A program made the position numbers and the translations under genes. Positions 22,357-33,955 of a stretch of DNA of 64,000 bases are shown here, one piece after another. The notes below the pieces were generated by a model. The model was not told where the DNA came from and made no database searches. It was given only the letters and a program-made list of their open reading frames with translations. The stretch comes from Flaccisagitta enflata (lineage: Eukaryota > Chaetognatha > Sagittoidea > Aphragmophora). The stretch covers positions 46,128,001 to 46,192,000 of the forward strand of contig OZ231127.1 in the NCBI GenBank assembly GCA_965153355.1, read 5' to 3'. Every line of letters starts with the position of its first letter. The first letter of the stretch is position 1.

Positions 22357-22490
22357 AAAGAACAACAACAACAACAACAAAAACAACAACAACAACAAAA
22401 ACAAAAACAACATCAACAACAACAAAAACAACAAAAACAACAACAACATCAACAACAGCAACTATATCAACAACAAAAACTACAACTTAT
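22320..22490. repeat. Compound (CAA)n microsatellite
   Basis: CAA with CAAAAA interruptions; the apparent poly-Gln frame is repeat, with no splice context. Confidence 0.9.
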
Positions 22491-22639
22491 TTTTCAGAAA
22501 AAATCTGAACAGTATCTGGGTCCGCGACGGAAGGGGGTTAAAGATCACCAATTCCGTAAGATCGCTATGACCAAAAGATCGCTAACCCTGTAAATTCGCC
22601 AAAACTATAAGTCTTTACATTCAGAGCCGCCATACAAAG

Positions 22640-23960
22640 TTTCATGCAAATCTGTTGAGAAATGACAAAGCTATGCACGTTTTTCACTTTTAGGCAAGTA
22701 GGGTGGTTGGGTGGTAGGCTGGTTTAGATAAATAGTGTGCGTATGTTGAGTTCTTCCATTTAGAGACTCCATACCAAGTTTCAACCAATTTGGTTGAAAA
22801 ATGTCCAATTTATGTAAGTTTTTACTTTTAGGCCAGTAAGCTGGTTGGGTGGTAGGTTGGTTTGGCCGGTTAGCATGCTCAAACATATATAAATCACATA
22901 TATGTGTTGAGTCCTTCCATTTAGAGACTCCATACCAAATTTCAACCAAATTGGTTGAAAAACGCCAAAGATATGCACATTTATCACTTTTTGGTTGGTA
23001 GGCTGGTTGGGTGGTAGGCTGGTTTGACAGGATAAATAGTGCGCATATGTTGAGTTCTTCCATTTAGAGACCCCATACCAAGTTTCAACCAAATTAGTTG
23101 AAAAATGACAAAGTTAAGCAAGTTTTTCACTTTTGGGCCGGTTGGCTGGTTGGGTGGTAGGTCGGTTTGGCCGGTTAGCATGTTCAAATGCATATAAATC
23201 ACATACACATGTTGAGTCCTTCCATTTAGAGACTCCATACCAAATTTCAACCAAATCGGTTGAAAAATGCCAAAGTTATGCACGTTTTTCACTTTTAGGC
23301 TGGTAGGCTGGTTGGGTGGTAGGCTGGTTTGACAGGATAAATAGTGCGCATATGTTGAGTTCTTCCATTTAGAGACCCCATACCAAGTTTCAACCAAATT
23401 AGTTGAAAAATGCCAAAGTTATGCAAGTTTTTCACTTTTAGGCCGGTTGGCTGGTTGGGTGGTAGGTCGGTTTGGCCGGTTAGCATGCTCAAATGCATAT
23501 AAATCACATACACATGTTGAGTCCTTCCATTTAGAGACTCCATACCAAATTTCAACCAAATCGGTTGAAAAATACCAAAGTAATGCACGTTTTTCACTTT
23601 TAGGCTGGTAGGCTGGTTGGGTGGTAGGCTGGTTTGACAGGATAAATAGTGTGCATATGTTGAGTTCTTCCATTTAGAGACTCCATACCAAGTTTCAACC
23701 AAATCAGTTGAAAAATGACAAAGTTATGCAAGTTTTTCACTTTTAGGCGGGTTGGCTGGTTGGGTGGTAGGTCGGTTTGGCCGGTTAGCATGCTCAAATG
23801 CATATAAATCATATACATATGTTGAGGCCTTCCATTTAGAGACTCCATACCAAATTTCAGCTAAATTGGTTGAAAAATGCCAAAGTTATGCACGTTTTTC
23901 ACTTTTAGGCCGGTAGGCTGGTTGGGCCGGTTGGGTTGGTCGGATCACAAAAATCGGATA
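22640..23960. repeat. Satellite array, about 152-bp monomers in 305-bp dimers
   Basis: Monomers share CCATTTAGAGACTCCATACC, AATTTCAACCAAAT, GGTTGAAAAATGCCAAAG, TTTTTCACTTTTAGG and GCTGGTTGGGTGGTAGG. Type 1 continues TTTGACAGGATAAATAGTG; type 2 continues TTTGGCCGGTTAGCATGC. They alternate, and the same phase recurs at 23092, 23397 and 23702 (305 bp). The minus-strand frames reading VSKWKNSTYAHYLSCQTS are repeat, not genes. Confidence 0.95.
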
Positions 23961-24039
23961 GGATGTAAAGCGCCTTACCCTAGTACAACTTCCCACCAAA
24001 TATGAACCAAATCGGTCAAAGCATAAAAAAGTTATCCAT

Positions 24040-24136
24040 TTTTTAAAATCCGGGACGACGACAACGACGACAACGACGACGACACCCACCCGCCTTGAAT
24101 TATAGTCCGCGTCGGAATGATATTCCGTCGCGGACA
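24040..24136. other. End of satellite array: GAC tract and hairpin
   Basis: A GACGACGACAACGACG tract is followed by a near-perfect inverted repeat at 24105-24135: GTCCGCGTCGGAAT, one spacer base, then ATATTCCGTCGCGGAC. This could fold into a stem of about 15 bp and resembles the 3' palindromes of the AACAAGGCC elements. Confidence 0.7.
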
Positions 24137-24429
24137 AAAAGTTTGACGGTTTAAACCCATAGGAGGTTTTTTAGGTTTGATAAGATAATCCTACTTAGAG
24201 GTGCAAGAGTGAGCCTAAGCCAGAAAGTGGAAGGATGGAGAGAAATCAAACGCCGAAATGATCAACATTCTTATTGCAATGGCTGTTAAAGGCCGAAGAA
24301 AAAAGGAGTTAATATACTATACCCCTCTAATGGTTGATGACCATTAAAACAAATATTCAATACTAACTGACCAATGCAACGGACGAATAGATGGATACAC
24401 TGATGCAATTTGCGGATATGAATCATGAG

Positions 24430-24716
24430 AACAGGGCCGGAAACACGGAAGCCTGAATCAGAGGATCTAAGAGGCCGAGTAAGTAATAAGTAGAGAAGAT
24501 ACAGTCAAGCGCACGCGATAAAAAAACAAGGCCGAATACACGACCAATATGAAGTAGATTGCAGGCGGGCAGAGGCCAGAGGGCAGGGGTCTAGTTTCAC
24601 TAAATCAAAACAAAAAAGCACTACTGGCTTTCGAACGGACCTATCAACAGTCGCTACAGTTGGACCTACTAACCAACGGACACACTCTTCTACAGAGTGG
24701 CTTAGAAAGCGACTAG
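24430..24716 (+). mobile_element. AACAAGGCC-element relics
   Basis: A decayed 3' end (AGTCAAGCGCACGCGATAAA near 24503) is followed by a second copy: AACAAGGCCGAATACACGAC at 24527, GGCGGGCAGAGGC, a CCTACTAACCAACGGAC tract and TAGAAAGCGACTAGAA. It ends about 20 bp from the exon 7 donor. Confidence 0.6.
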
Positions 24717-24734
24717 AACCGAAAAAAGGCCAAC

Positions 24735-25047
24735 CTTAGAGCTTTGGCGTGCGATTTTGAAATGGGTTTTATCGGGAAAACGACTTTAATTGGATCAGCA
24801 TTGGACGAACTTCTTTTCACTTCCTCTTCCTCCTCTTCTCCTTCGTCCGTCCGTGGATGAGGCGACTCCATCACCGTCACAGACATTGGCAAAAGAAACT
24901 TGGATGGTTGTTGTTGGTGGTGTTGTTGTAATCGATCGACTACGTCGATGGCGCCTGGATGAGTTCTCATCAATGTTGGCTTCAACTTGCCTTGGTCGCC
25001 TTGAACCAATGACGTAACGCTGTGAGACGCATTCGTAGATTCGCCAC
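24735..25047 (-). CDS. HMG-box gene exon 7
   Basis: Coding exon of 313 nt, about residues 388-492. The acceptor is TTTCTGACACAG, entered in phase 1 (G+GT = Gly); the donor is CTAAG followed by GTTGGC, leaving phase 2, which matches exon 8 (AG+G = Arg). It encodes GGESTNASHSVTSLVQGDQG, a Gln/His stretch (DRLQQHHQQQPSKF), VMESPHPRTDEGEEEEEEVK, and SNADPIKVVFPIKPISKSHA just before the HMG box. The acidic run followed by a basic approach resembles N-terminal flanks of SOX boxes, but nothing more specific was recognised. Confidence 0.7.
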
Positions 25048-25266
25048 CTGTGTCAGAAATCATTAATTAGGTCAACCTATATGTGTCGCGTGCGGATGGG
25101 CAGGGGCTGACACGAAAAGAAAAACTACCAAGTACGATGACACGATGACTGTCTTTGGACGACTAAAAGAAGAAAAAAAAAGTTTGTCATCTATGTTGCT
25201 ATCTTCCTTGTCGTTATTATTGTCATTGTTGTTTAATTAGTTATGGTAGGACTGGTGGCACTACTA

Positions 25267-25762
25267 CCTAGGACAAAAGTCTTCGTTCACTTGAGGGAAA
25301 TGTTCATTTAAACATGAAATATACAAAGAAAATATTAATTACCAAATCAAGTAACTCAATTTATGTCTCCTTTTGGCTATGACGACTTATATTTGTCATA
25401 GTGACGATACATTGAGCTTTGCCAATTGTTATACCAAGACATGTTACCAGAGCTCCTAAGCAATTTTCTCAATCCCTCAATTGCTTCCGTTGGAGCTCAA
25501 GATTTGAACAGAGTTTCTTTCCCAGGCACATTTTATGCAAAAAATTATAAAAAATAAAAGAATTACAACAACAGTGTATTTCTAGTCCCATTATAAAATC
25601 GCGCCTATCAAAATGGACTTAATTTGTTTATCTGCATTTCTAAACGCTTTGAGCCACTGGAACGGGATTGGTAGTTTTAGAATCTCACCAATTTTTCCTA
25701 CTCACTTTTACTTTAAGTGTAGCAATTACTGTTTATAGGTGAACGAAGAGTTTTGTCCTAGG
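25267..25762. mobile_element. Inverted-repeat element with TA duplication, 496 bp
   Basis: The ends are CCTAGGACAAAAGTCTTCGT and, inverted, CCTAGGACAAAACTCTTCGT, flanked by TA on both sides (25265-25266, 25763-25764). Arms extend to GTTCAC. No transposase. TA targeting fits the Tc1/mariner group, but the ends are not classic. Confidence 0.75.
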
Positions 25763-26059
25763 TAGTAGTAATAGTACTTAGTGGTCGCAATGGTGGTGGT
25801 TTCATCGAGTTCCCCTGACCAAACACTGAAGCAGAGTCCATTTCTTGTCAATCACCATAGATTGGTCGGACTAATCGCCCAACGGCCATTGAAAAGGGAA
25901 ATTCAATGGCAGACTGACAATCTTGACGGTTTAACGGTCACAGAAACGGAGAGCAAAATGAAGAAAGAAACCTTCTGACAAGGCGAGAATCGACAATTAA
26001 AATCGGAATGGATGAAAAAAATTTGTAATATGGGCAAAAAAAAAAGGGACACGAGTTCA

Positions 26060-26141
26060 CAATATCGTTGCGGACGGGTGGGCAGGGGCATACAACCCCC
26101 ATCCACACCCCCAAACCCCACTCCATACACAAACGTACATA
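26060..26141 (+). mobile_element. AACAAGGCC-element fragment
   Basis: GTTGCGGACGGGTGGGCAGG with surrounding C-rich sequence; only the 5' tag block is left. Confidence 0.5.
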
Positions 26142-26290
26142 ACAAGGCCGGATACACGGCCAATACCAGTCGCGGACGGATGGGCAGGAGCGGAAAGGCA
26201 TGTTTTCGCACTTTCGAACTCGATCACCTCTACGGACGTACCGACGGACCGACAAAGCCTCTTATAGAGTCCCTCGTCCGCGACTAAAAA
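26142..26290 (+). mobile_element. AACAAGGCC element, CCTCTTATAGAG type
   Basis: AACAAGGCCGGATACACGGC, tag AGTCGCGGAC, GGATGGGCAGGAGCGGAAAG, TCGAACTCGATCACC, a GACGGACCGAC tract, CCTCTTATAGAG, and TCGTCCGCGACTAAAA. Tag and 3' arm are complementary over ten bases. Confidence 0.9.
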
Positions 26291-26398
26291 GTATCCAAAA
26301 TGCTCATTTTTTTTGCTTTTCCACTCGATCACCTCTACGTACCAACGGACGGATGGACGGACAAAGCCTCTTATAGAAATGCGTGTCCGCAACTAAAA
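26291..26398 (+). mobile_element. AACAAGGCC element, 5'-truncated
   Basis: Same type as the preceding copy (CCACTCGATCACCTCTACG, a GGACGGATGGAC tract, CCTCTTATAG, GTCCGCAACTAAAA) but lacking the 5' module. It abuts the previous copy. Confidence 0.8.
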
Positions 26399-26406
26399 AG
26401 AAAGAA

Positions 26407-26583
26407 AACAAGGTCGGATACACTGCTTCCCTAGTCGCGTTACTCGCGTACAGGTGGGCAGGGGCAGTGATGGAGAAGGTCAGCGGGTCATTTGGGCAGG
26501 AGCAGTGAGCGTCGAAAGGATGGACGGGCGGACGGACGGACAGACGGACAAAGCAGGGTGTAGAGTCGCGTAGCACGCCACTA
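26407..26583 (+). mobile_element. AACAAGGCC element, full length
   Basis: AACAAGGTCGGATACACTGC, AGTCGCGTTACTCGCG, GGTGGGCAGGGGCAGTGATG, ATTTGGGCAGGAGCAGTGA, a (GGAC)n tract, then AGTCGCGTAGCACGCCACTA. Third of three elements in a row in this intron. Confidence 0.88.
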
Positions 26584-26759
26584 TTGGATAGTAGAACGAG
26601 AAGGCGTTCTCTTACTGACCGCCTTCTCCTTCCACTCTATTTGCTTATCCTTGTCTCTTTCCCTGTACATTTGTGTTAGTGTGTCTGTCTCCCTTTCCCT
26701 GTCTTGTTTCATGGCGGTCTGCCAGTCTGTGTTTGTCGCTTTCCTTCTTTCTGTCTGTC

Positions 26760-27100
<341 letters not shown>

Positions 27101-27190
27101 ATTGCTCAATTCCGGAAAAGTCATTTTGAGCAGACAATTTTTTTTAAGATCTGTTAATGATAGTACTTTTTTCAAACATCCGTTACTGAC

Positions 27191-27370
27191 CCTCGATTCC
27201 AACAGGATCGATCTCTTCGTCTTCTGATTCTGATTCAACTTTGAAGTGTTGAGGCGACGTTGCTTTCGTCGAAGTCGTCGTCGTTGCCGTTGTCGATGCT
27301 GACTCCTTGGCCGTGGCTGCTGATACAGGATTGACCTCCATCGATGAGTCTGTCAGCGTAGGTCGCAACT
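27191..27370 (-). CDS. HMG-box gene exon 6
   Basis: Coding exon of 180 nt, about residues 328-387. The acceptor is CTTTTCTGAACAG, entered in phase 1 (A+AG = Lys); the donor is GTCAGT, leaving phase 1. It encodes KLRPTLTDSSMEVNPVSAAT, a Thr/Ser run, and HFKVESESEDEEIDPVGIEG. FKVE followed by an acidic/Ser stretch is the form of a sumoylation site with acidic or phospho-dependent extension. The exon length is divisible by three and phase-symmetric, so skipping it would keep the frame. Confidence 0.65.
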
Positions 27371-27589
27371 CTGTTCAGAAAAGAAGTAACACTGTACTTA
27401 CTAAATATTTTTGTAATCATTAAGGACATTTGTGATGTCTGGTGGGTCAGGATTAAGAAACATTGGGGCCTTCAAACGCTTACTAAGACCGTCCTGCGTC
27501 ATAACGCGAAAATTTGAATGATACGAAATCGGCTGAAATAGCGACATTTAAGCATTTCGGGCTCTGCGCAGTAAAATTACAGCCCCTGC

Positions 27590-27725
27590 GTGTCTGCATT
27601 CCCACTAGCCCCTTCCCACTCGCATTACTGCCCCTGCCCACCCGCATTACTGCCTCTGCCCACCCGCATTACTGCCCCTGCCCACCCGCTAGCGATTAAT
27701 TATTGGCAGTGTATCCGACATTGTT
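27590..27725 (-). mobile_element. AACAAGGCC-element relic (reverse)
   Basis: Three tandem CTGCCCCTGCCCACCCGCAT-like blocks, then GTGTATCCGACATTGTTTTG. The 5' module appears locally multiplied; the 3' palindrome is not present. Confidence 0.6.
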
Positions 27726-27820
27726 TTGGGTTTGAGTAGTGATGTCGTCCAATCATGATTGTAAACACTAAAACAGATACACAAACAGAATCGAGCTTCA
27801 TACTACCGATTGACACTAAC

Positions 27821-28078
27821 TTTGGAACATTTGTCCATCATAGCTCATGTAGTAACCGCCTAGCGAGTCGCGGTTCGACCAGGAGGTGGCGGTGACTGCG
27901 GTGCAGACAGCGGAAGCAGTCGACGGCGAGATCGCCGACGCGGATGACGACGACGATGCGGCGTCGACAGAGACCACTCGAGTTTCAGTCGAGGCGTCTG
28001 ATGACGTTGTCCGCAGTCGCTTTTTTGGCGGGAGATTCGTTGGCGTCACATCGTCTCGCTCTTCAATTTTTACGGACA
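27821..28078 (-). CDS. HMG-box gene exon 5
   Basis: Coding exon of 258 nt, about residues 242-327. The acceptor is CATTCTATCTAG, entered in phase 1 (G+TG = Val); the donor is GTTAGT, leaving phase 1. It encodes VSVKIEERDDVTPTNLPPKK and RLRTTSSDASTETRVVSVD, a Ser/Ala-rich stretch, then SNRDSLGGYYMSYDGQMFQ. VKIE (about 244-247) fits the sumoylation consensus and PPKKRLR (about 258-264) is a monopartite nuclear-localisation-like patch. High GC compared with flanking introns; phase-symmetric. Confidence 0.65.
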
Positions 28079-28340
28079 CTAGATAGAATGGAAAAAGAGC
28101 TACTTCCAACGATTCTAGAAATGGAAATACAGTAAAACACAACATAAACAATGTTCATCGCCTATTTTCACATCACATTCAAATTCAAATCTCAAAAGCT
28201 AACTAGAAGCTCAAATACAGAAGACCAACAGAACCCAACTCAAAAACCTAGAATCAATGTTTGCATGGCGAGAATTGTACCACCGACCAGTTAGGATTGC
28301 TTTGGGGCCAGTCACTGGTCAAGCGATCAAGCAAACGCAC

Positions 28341-28514
28341 CTGGCATCTGTAAGTCGAGCGGCTCCTCGCCGGACGCCTCTGTGGTTTTCATCGATATCT
28401 TGGATGATGCAGTCGTTGAAGATGCACTCGAAGAAGCAGATGTTAAAGAGGAAGCGGACGATGTCGTCGACTCAAGACTTGACCTGAATTCTCCATAACT
28501 TGACTTCATTTCAC
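28341..28514 (-). CDS. HMG-box gene exon 4 (PLDL motif)
   Basis: Coding exon of 174 nt, about residues 184-241. The acceptor is AATCAAATTCAG, entered in phase 1 (G+GT = Gly); the donor is GTGCGT, leaving phase 1. It encodes GEMKSSYGEFRSSLESTTSS, a Ser/Ala/Thr-rich run, and KTTEASGEEPLDLQMPG. PLDLQ (about 235-239) matches the PxDLS-type motif by which repressors recruit CtBP. Phase-symmetric and divisible by three. Confidence 0.65.
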
Positions 28515-28619
28515 CTGAATTTGATTAAGAAATGAAAGCTACCACTATTTTTAAGTAATTCATACGTAATCCTAAACATTTTCACAAGCGTTTTGATTTG
28601 CATACTTCCAGAAAAAAAC

Positions 28620-28772
28620 TTTTTTAGTCCCGGACAAGAGGCTTTGTCCGTCCGTCGGTTCGTCGGTCCGTCGGTCCGTTGGTCCGTGGTGATCGAGTTT
28701 GAAAGTGTGAAAACGCGCATTTCCGCCCCTGCCCACCCGTCCGCGACTGGTATTGGCCGTGTATCCGCCCTT
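28620..28772 (-). mobile_element. AACAAGGCC element, CCTCTTATAGAG type (reverse)
   Basis: On the minus strand: AACAAGGGCGGATACACGGC, AGTCGCGGACGGGTGGGCAG, GGGCGGAAATGCGCG, CTTTCAAACTCGATCACC, a (GGAC)n tract and AAAGCCTCTTGTCCGGGACT. The palindrome has partly collapsed. Confidence 0.85.
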
Positions 28773-29084
28773 GTTTATTTTACTTTTATTGCTGAAGAAT
28801 CATGTTATTTTGAGAATCAAGTTTGCTGGTGAACAAAGCAAGATACAAGGCTGTCCATATCGTCTGCAGGTGGGCAGGCCAGAGGCAGTTAAAAATTCGA
28901 TAGACACCTAATATGAGCGCTGAGCAGGATCAGTTATGTAACAACGGCATGATTAGTAATGATTCATTACTCAAAAACCGCTTGACTTATAAGTCTGAAA
29001 TCTGTAACATGAATATATGCTTGAACCTTAGTAACACTATCAATATGGTCCACTTTTGGTGGTTTATGACATATAAAAATGTAA

Positions 29085-29180
29085 AAAATAATTCCGTCCG
29101 TCCATTGGTCCGTCCGTCCGTCTGTGTTGATCGAGTTGAAAAGTGTGAAAACGCGCATTTAAGGTACTGTGTGTGTGTAT

Positions 29181-29263
<83 letters not shown>

Positions 29264-29286
29264 TGTGTGAGTGTGTGTGTGTGTGT
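29085..29286. repeat. Truncated element end plus (GT)n array
   Basis: 29085-29168 is a reverse AACAAGGCC-element fragment (a CCGTCCGTCC tract, GATCGAGTTG, GAAAACGCGCATTT). 29169-29286 is (GT)n, the left border of the duplicated block that follows. Confidence 0.85.
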
Positions 29287-30843
29287 GCAAGCGTGCTTTT
29301 TCTGGAGTAGCGAGTAGCGCCGCTACTCGGAACCATATGAGCGCCTCCCAGAAGAAAACGAAGAGGAAGAAGAAAATGACGAAGAAGAAGAAGAAAAAGA
29401 CATAGAAGAGGAAGAAGAAGAAGAAGAAGAAGAAGAAGAAGAAGAAGAAGAAGAAGAAGAAGAAGAAGAAGAAGAAGAAGAAGAAGAAGAAGAAGAAGAA
29501 GGGGAAGAAGAAGGGAAGAAGAAGAAGAAGAAGAAGAAGAAGAAGAAGAAGAAGAAGAAGAAGAAGAAAGAAGAAGAAGAAGAAGAAGAAGAAAGAAGAA
29601 GAAGAAGAAGAAGAAGAAGAAGAAGAAGAAGAAGAAGAAGAAGAAGAAGAAGAAGAAGAAGAAGAAGAAAAAGAAGAACAAGAACAAGAAGATGAAGGGG
29701 AAAATGAAGAAAGTTGAGATATGAATTTCTAAAATCTTTTTGTATGAATCGATTTTTTTTTCAAATTGCATCAATGACCGTGTGTACTAAAGCATACTTA
29801 AGTCTTAAGCACGCAAATAACAAAAAGTAATAAGAGCATACCTGCTCATTCATAGTGAGGGTGGCTGCAGCCTTTCCATGCCCTTAATAGGAGGCTAAAA
29901 GCTTGGTATAGTAACTCGTTATTACTCGCCTGACCAGGTTTTTGGTCCACAATTTTGTACCATGACATTTGCTCACGGTTTCGAAACAACCAAGAAGCCA
30001 CTCATGTCTCATTCTCGCAAAGGAGCCATCTTGCGGTCCTTGCCTTATGAATTATGTGCAATGATGCACTTGGACCCCTAAGGTGTTGGCGACTGATGAT
30101 GTTTCATATCACATGATTTTAATTTTTTTGAAGATTGATACACAAATATCGATCATAGTTGCAAAATGCTGAATAACGCACAAAGGGATGTTAGCGACTT
30201 TATGAGCAGCAAAAATGGTCCTTCGTTTCCTTTGCCATAATAAGAATTTTTATCAAAGTTGACTGATTACTCAAATTGCCTTTGTTTTTCAATTATAGCC
30301 ATTTCAGTGGAACAATTATCTTATGACTGCGATATGAAAATGAGAGTTTTGTTGCTTATTTTGGATTTAAGCCATTAGATTGAAATTAGATTGAAATTTT
30401 GGATTTAAGCCATTCGATTGAAATTAGATTGAAATTTTGGATTTAAGCCATTAGATTGAAATTTAGCAGGGATTTGTAAAGGATTTGGGCATTAAGGCTG
30501 AGATTTGATAAATTGTAAGATGAAACGGCTAGTCAGATAGGTTTGAATGGAAAGTTAAACAAGTAAGCAGACAGGTATCAGATAAGTCGGAAGGTACAAG
30601 GGGGGAATTTTATGCTACTCGGAAAGAAAGAATAAAAAGGCCGAATACACGGATATCCCAGTTGCGTGCGGGTGGACAGGGGCTGTATTTGAGGTCACTT
30701 GATCATTTGGGCAGGAGCAGTGAGGCCATAGACCGCAAAAACAAATGAAAAAAGTAAAGTGTGACGGACCGACGGACGGACCGATGGACCGATGGACCGA
30801 CAAAGCGGGGTATAGAGTCGCGTAGCACGCGACTAAAAGGCAC

Positions 30844-30845
<2 letters not shown>
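29287..30845. repeat. 1.6-kb tandem duplication, copy 1
   Basis: From GCAAGCGTGCTTTTTCTGGA through a (GAA)n array and about 1.1 kb of unique sequence to an AACAAGGCC element and GACTAAAAGGCACGCG. It is nearly identical to copy 2 (offset 1575 bp after the GAA array, 1627 bp before it). Single-base differences include CACGGTTTCGAAAC here versus CACGGGTTCGAAAC in copy 2. It lies in intron 3. Confidence 0.95.
30634..30838 (+). mobile_element. AACAAGGCC element in duplication copy 1
   Basis: AAAGGCCGAATACACGGATA, AGTTGCGTGCGGGTGGACAG, GATCATTTGGGCAGGAGCAG, AAAGTAAAGTGTGACGGACC, then AGTCGCGTAGCACGCGACTA. Confidence 0.9.

Positions 30846-30913
<68 letters not shown>
30846..30913. repeat. (GT)n array between duplicated blocks
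   Basis: About 68 bp of GT joining the two copies. Confidence 0.95.
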
Positions 30914-32521
<1,608 letters not shown>

Positions 32522-33066
32522 CGTGTACGTGCGTGTTAATGTGTGTGTCTGCGAGGATATTGTCACCCCGCGTTACTTGTTCTGTTTTTGCCCAGACAAA
32601 CAAACTTTAAACGTTATTAACTCGACAATCATTTGTCCCAGATTTTAGGTGAAGTTAAGGTAGATAACAGGAAACTTATCCACCAAAAATACAGATATTC
32701 GAATAGCAAATAGAAAACTCTTCGTGATTCTTTTTAAGTTCTGCGTTTTTCCGCCATTCAAATTCTACGGAGGCAATTAACAAGGACATCTCCCCTTATG
32801 TTAAACACGAGCACAATAGCAGCTTTCAAATTTCAGTTCCATTCATTGCATTCATTGCATTCATTAATCATTCAATCCATCAAATGACGTAGACGCAATG
32901 ACGCATTTCCAGCGGCGCCTCTTTCAATGTTCATGTTTCCGTCGAGCAAATAGAAAGACAGAATATGAATATATGATGAACCATGTTACTGAACCTGTTA
33001 CTATTCATTTACTTTTTTCCCAATCATAACATCTGGTGAAAGCTTGGTGAGTGTGCAATGACATAC

Positions 33067-33201
33067 CTGTGGCATTGATGGAAATGGAAGTGACTTGTGG
33101 TCCAGTAAACTGAGTGCTGTTGACGACTTGATCCGAGTGATCGAGCATCGCCAACACGTCGCTCACCGTCTTCATGCTATGTAGGTTTATGAATGCCGAT
33201 C
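33067..33201 (-). CDS. HMG-box gene exon 3
   Basis: Coding exon of 135 nt, about residues 139-183. The acceptor is TTTTTCCAAATTCAG, entered in phase 1 (G+GA = Gly); the donor is GTATGT, leaving phase 1. It encodes GSAFINLHSMKTVSDVLAML and DHSDQVVNSTQFTGPQVTSI SINAT in one block. The stretch VSDVLAMLDHSDQVV has an amphipathic helical pattern. No family recognised. Phase-symmetric. Confidence 0.6.
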
Positions 33202-33339
33202 CTGAATTTGGAAAAATAAAAACAAAGCCAACATCGTTTAGTCTAGTTCGTTTCATTAAACATTACTACACTAGAGGGAAATAAATGGCTGTAATGATCT
33301 GATAATGTTAAGAAGGACAATTAGGCCAATAGGTGTGTC

Positions 33340-33368
33340 GGGTGAATCGTCAAAGATTTTCTTGACCC

Positions 33369-33401
<33 letters not shown>

Positions 33402-33437
33402 TACAACCGGTTATAGAGGAGCGTTGAAGCACCTAAA
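33340..33437 (+). mobile_element. AACAAGGCC-element 3' relic with GACA tract
   Basis: (GACA)n, then GATACAACCGGTTATAGAGG and GCGTTGAAGCACCTAAAA: the 3' module of the B/C subfamilies (GTTATAGAGGxGCxxxGxxGCACCTAAAA) with a decayed arm. Confidence 0.7.
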
Positions 33438-33511
33438 AATGACTTATTGAAGTTATAAGCCAAAATGACCCATTGACTTGATAAAATCTTTGACGCAACA
33501 ATTGGCTGTCC

Positions 33512-33858
33512 TGTTTTTAAGTGCGTCCTCGCACTTCTATAAGAGGTCATGTCCGTCGGTCGGTCGGTCGGTCGGTCGGTCGGTTGGTCGGTCACGCAAA
33601 CGTTAGAAATGCGCAAAACGGCTGATTCTGACGTATTTCTGCATTCCTATAACCTTTCATGCCTCACCACATTTATATTCATTCATTCCATAATTCATTC
33701 ATTCATTCATTCATTCATTCATTCATTCATTCATTCATTCATTCATTCATTCATTCATTCATTCATTCATTCATTCATTCATTCATCAAAAACGTTCATT
33801 CACAAAGCCTTAATCAAGCGAGGCGCACTTATTGGCCTTCACTTGGCCTTGTTCATCT
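33512..33858 (-). mobile_element. AACAAGGCC element, subfamily C with (ATTC)n body
   Basis: On the minus strand: AACAAGGCCAAGTGAAGGCC, tag AAGTGCGCCTCGC, an (ATGA)n body read as (ATTC)n on plus at 33672-33786, a (CCGA)n tract, CCTCTTATAGAAGTGCGAGG, then ACGCACTTAAAA. The 3' GCGAGGACGCACTT pairs with the tag over 13 bases with one inserted base, although the sequence is unlike the other subfamilies. Confidence 0.88.
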
Positions 33859-33895
33859 ATTCGTCTGTCCATCAGAATACGCCATCGCTCATTTA

Positions 33896-33955
33896 TGAAC
33901 AAGGCCAAGTAGGCCAATAAGATGCGACGTGCAGATCGTTGAACGAATGCTTTAC
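33896..33955 (+). mobile_element. Subfamily B 5' end
   Basis: AACAAGGCCAAGTAGGCCAA, AGATGCGACG, ATCGTTGAACGAATGC: the same order as the 5' module of the 11205-11338 element. Its 3' end is not adjacent; the nearest matching one is 39645-39712. Confidence 0.75.

Noticed and set aside
22671-23848. Repeated frames starting MVETWYGVSKWKNS
   Set aside because: They are the 305-bp satellite read on the minus strand; unit-to-unit changes do not favour synonymous sites by eye and no exon borders are present.
22640-23960. CRISPR-like repeat-spacer array
   Set aside because: Repeats are 152/305 bp with no short unique spacers; this is a eukaryotic satellite.
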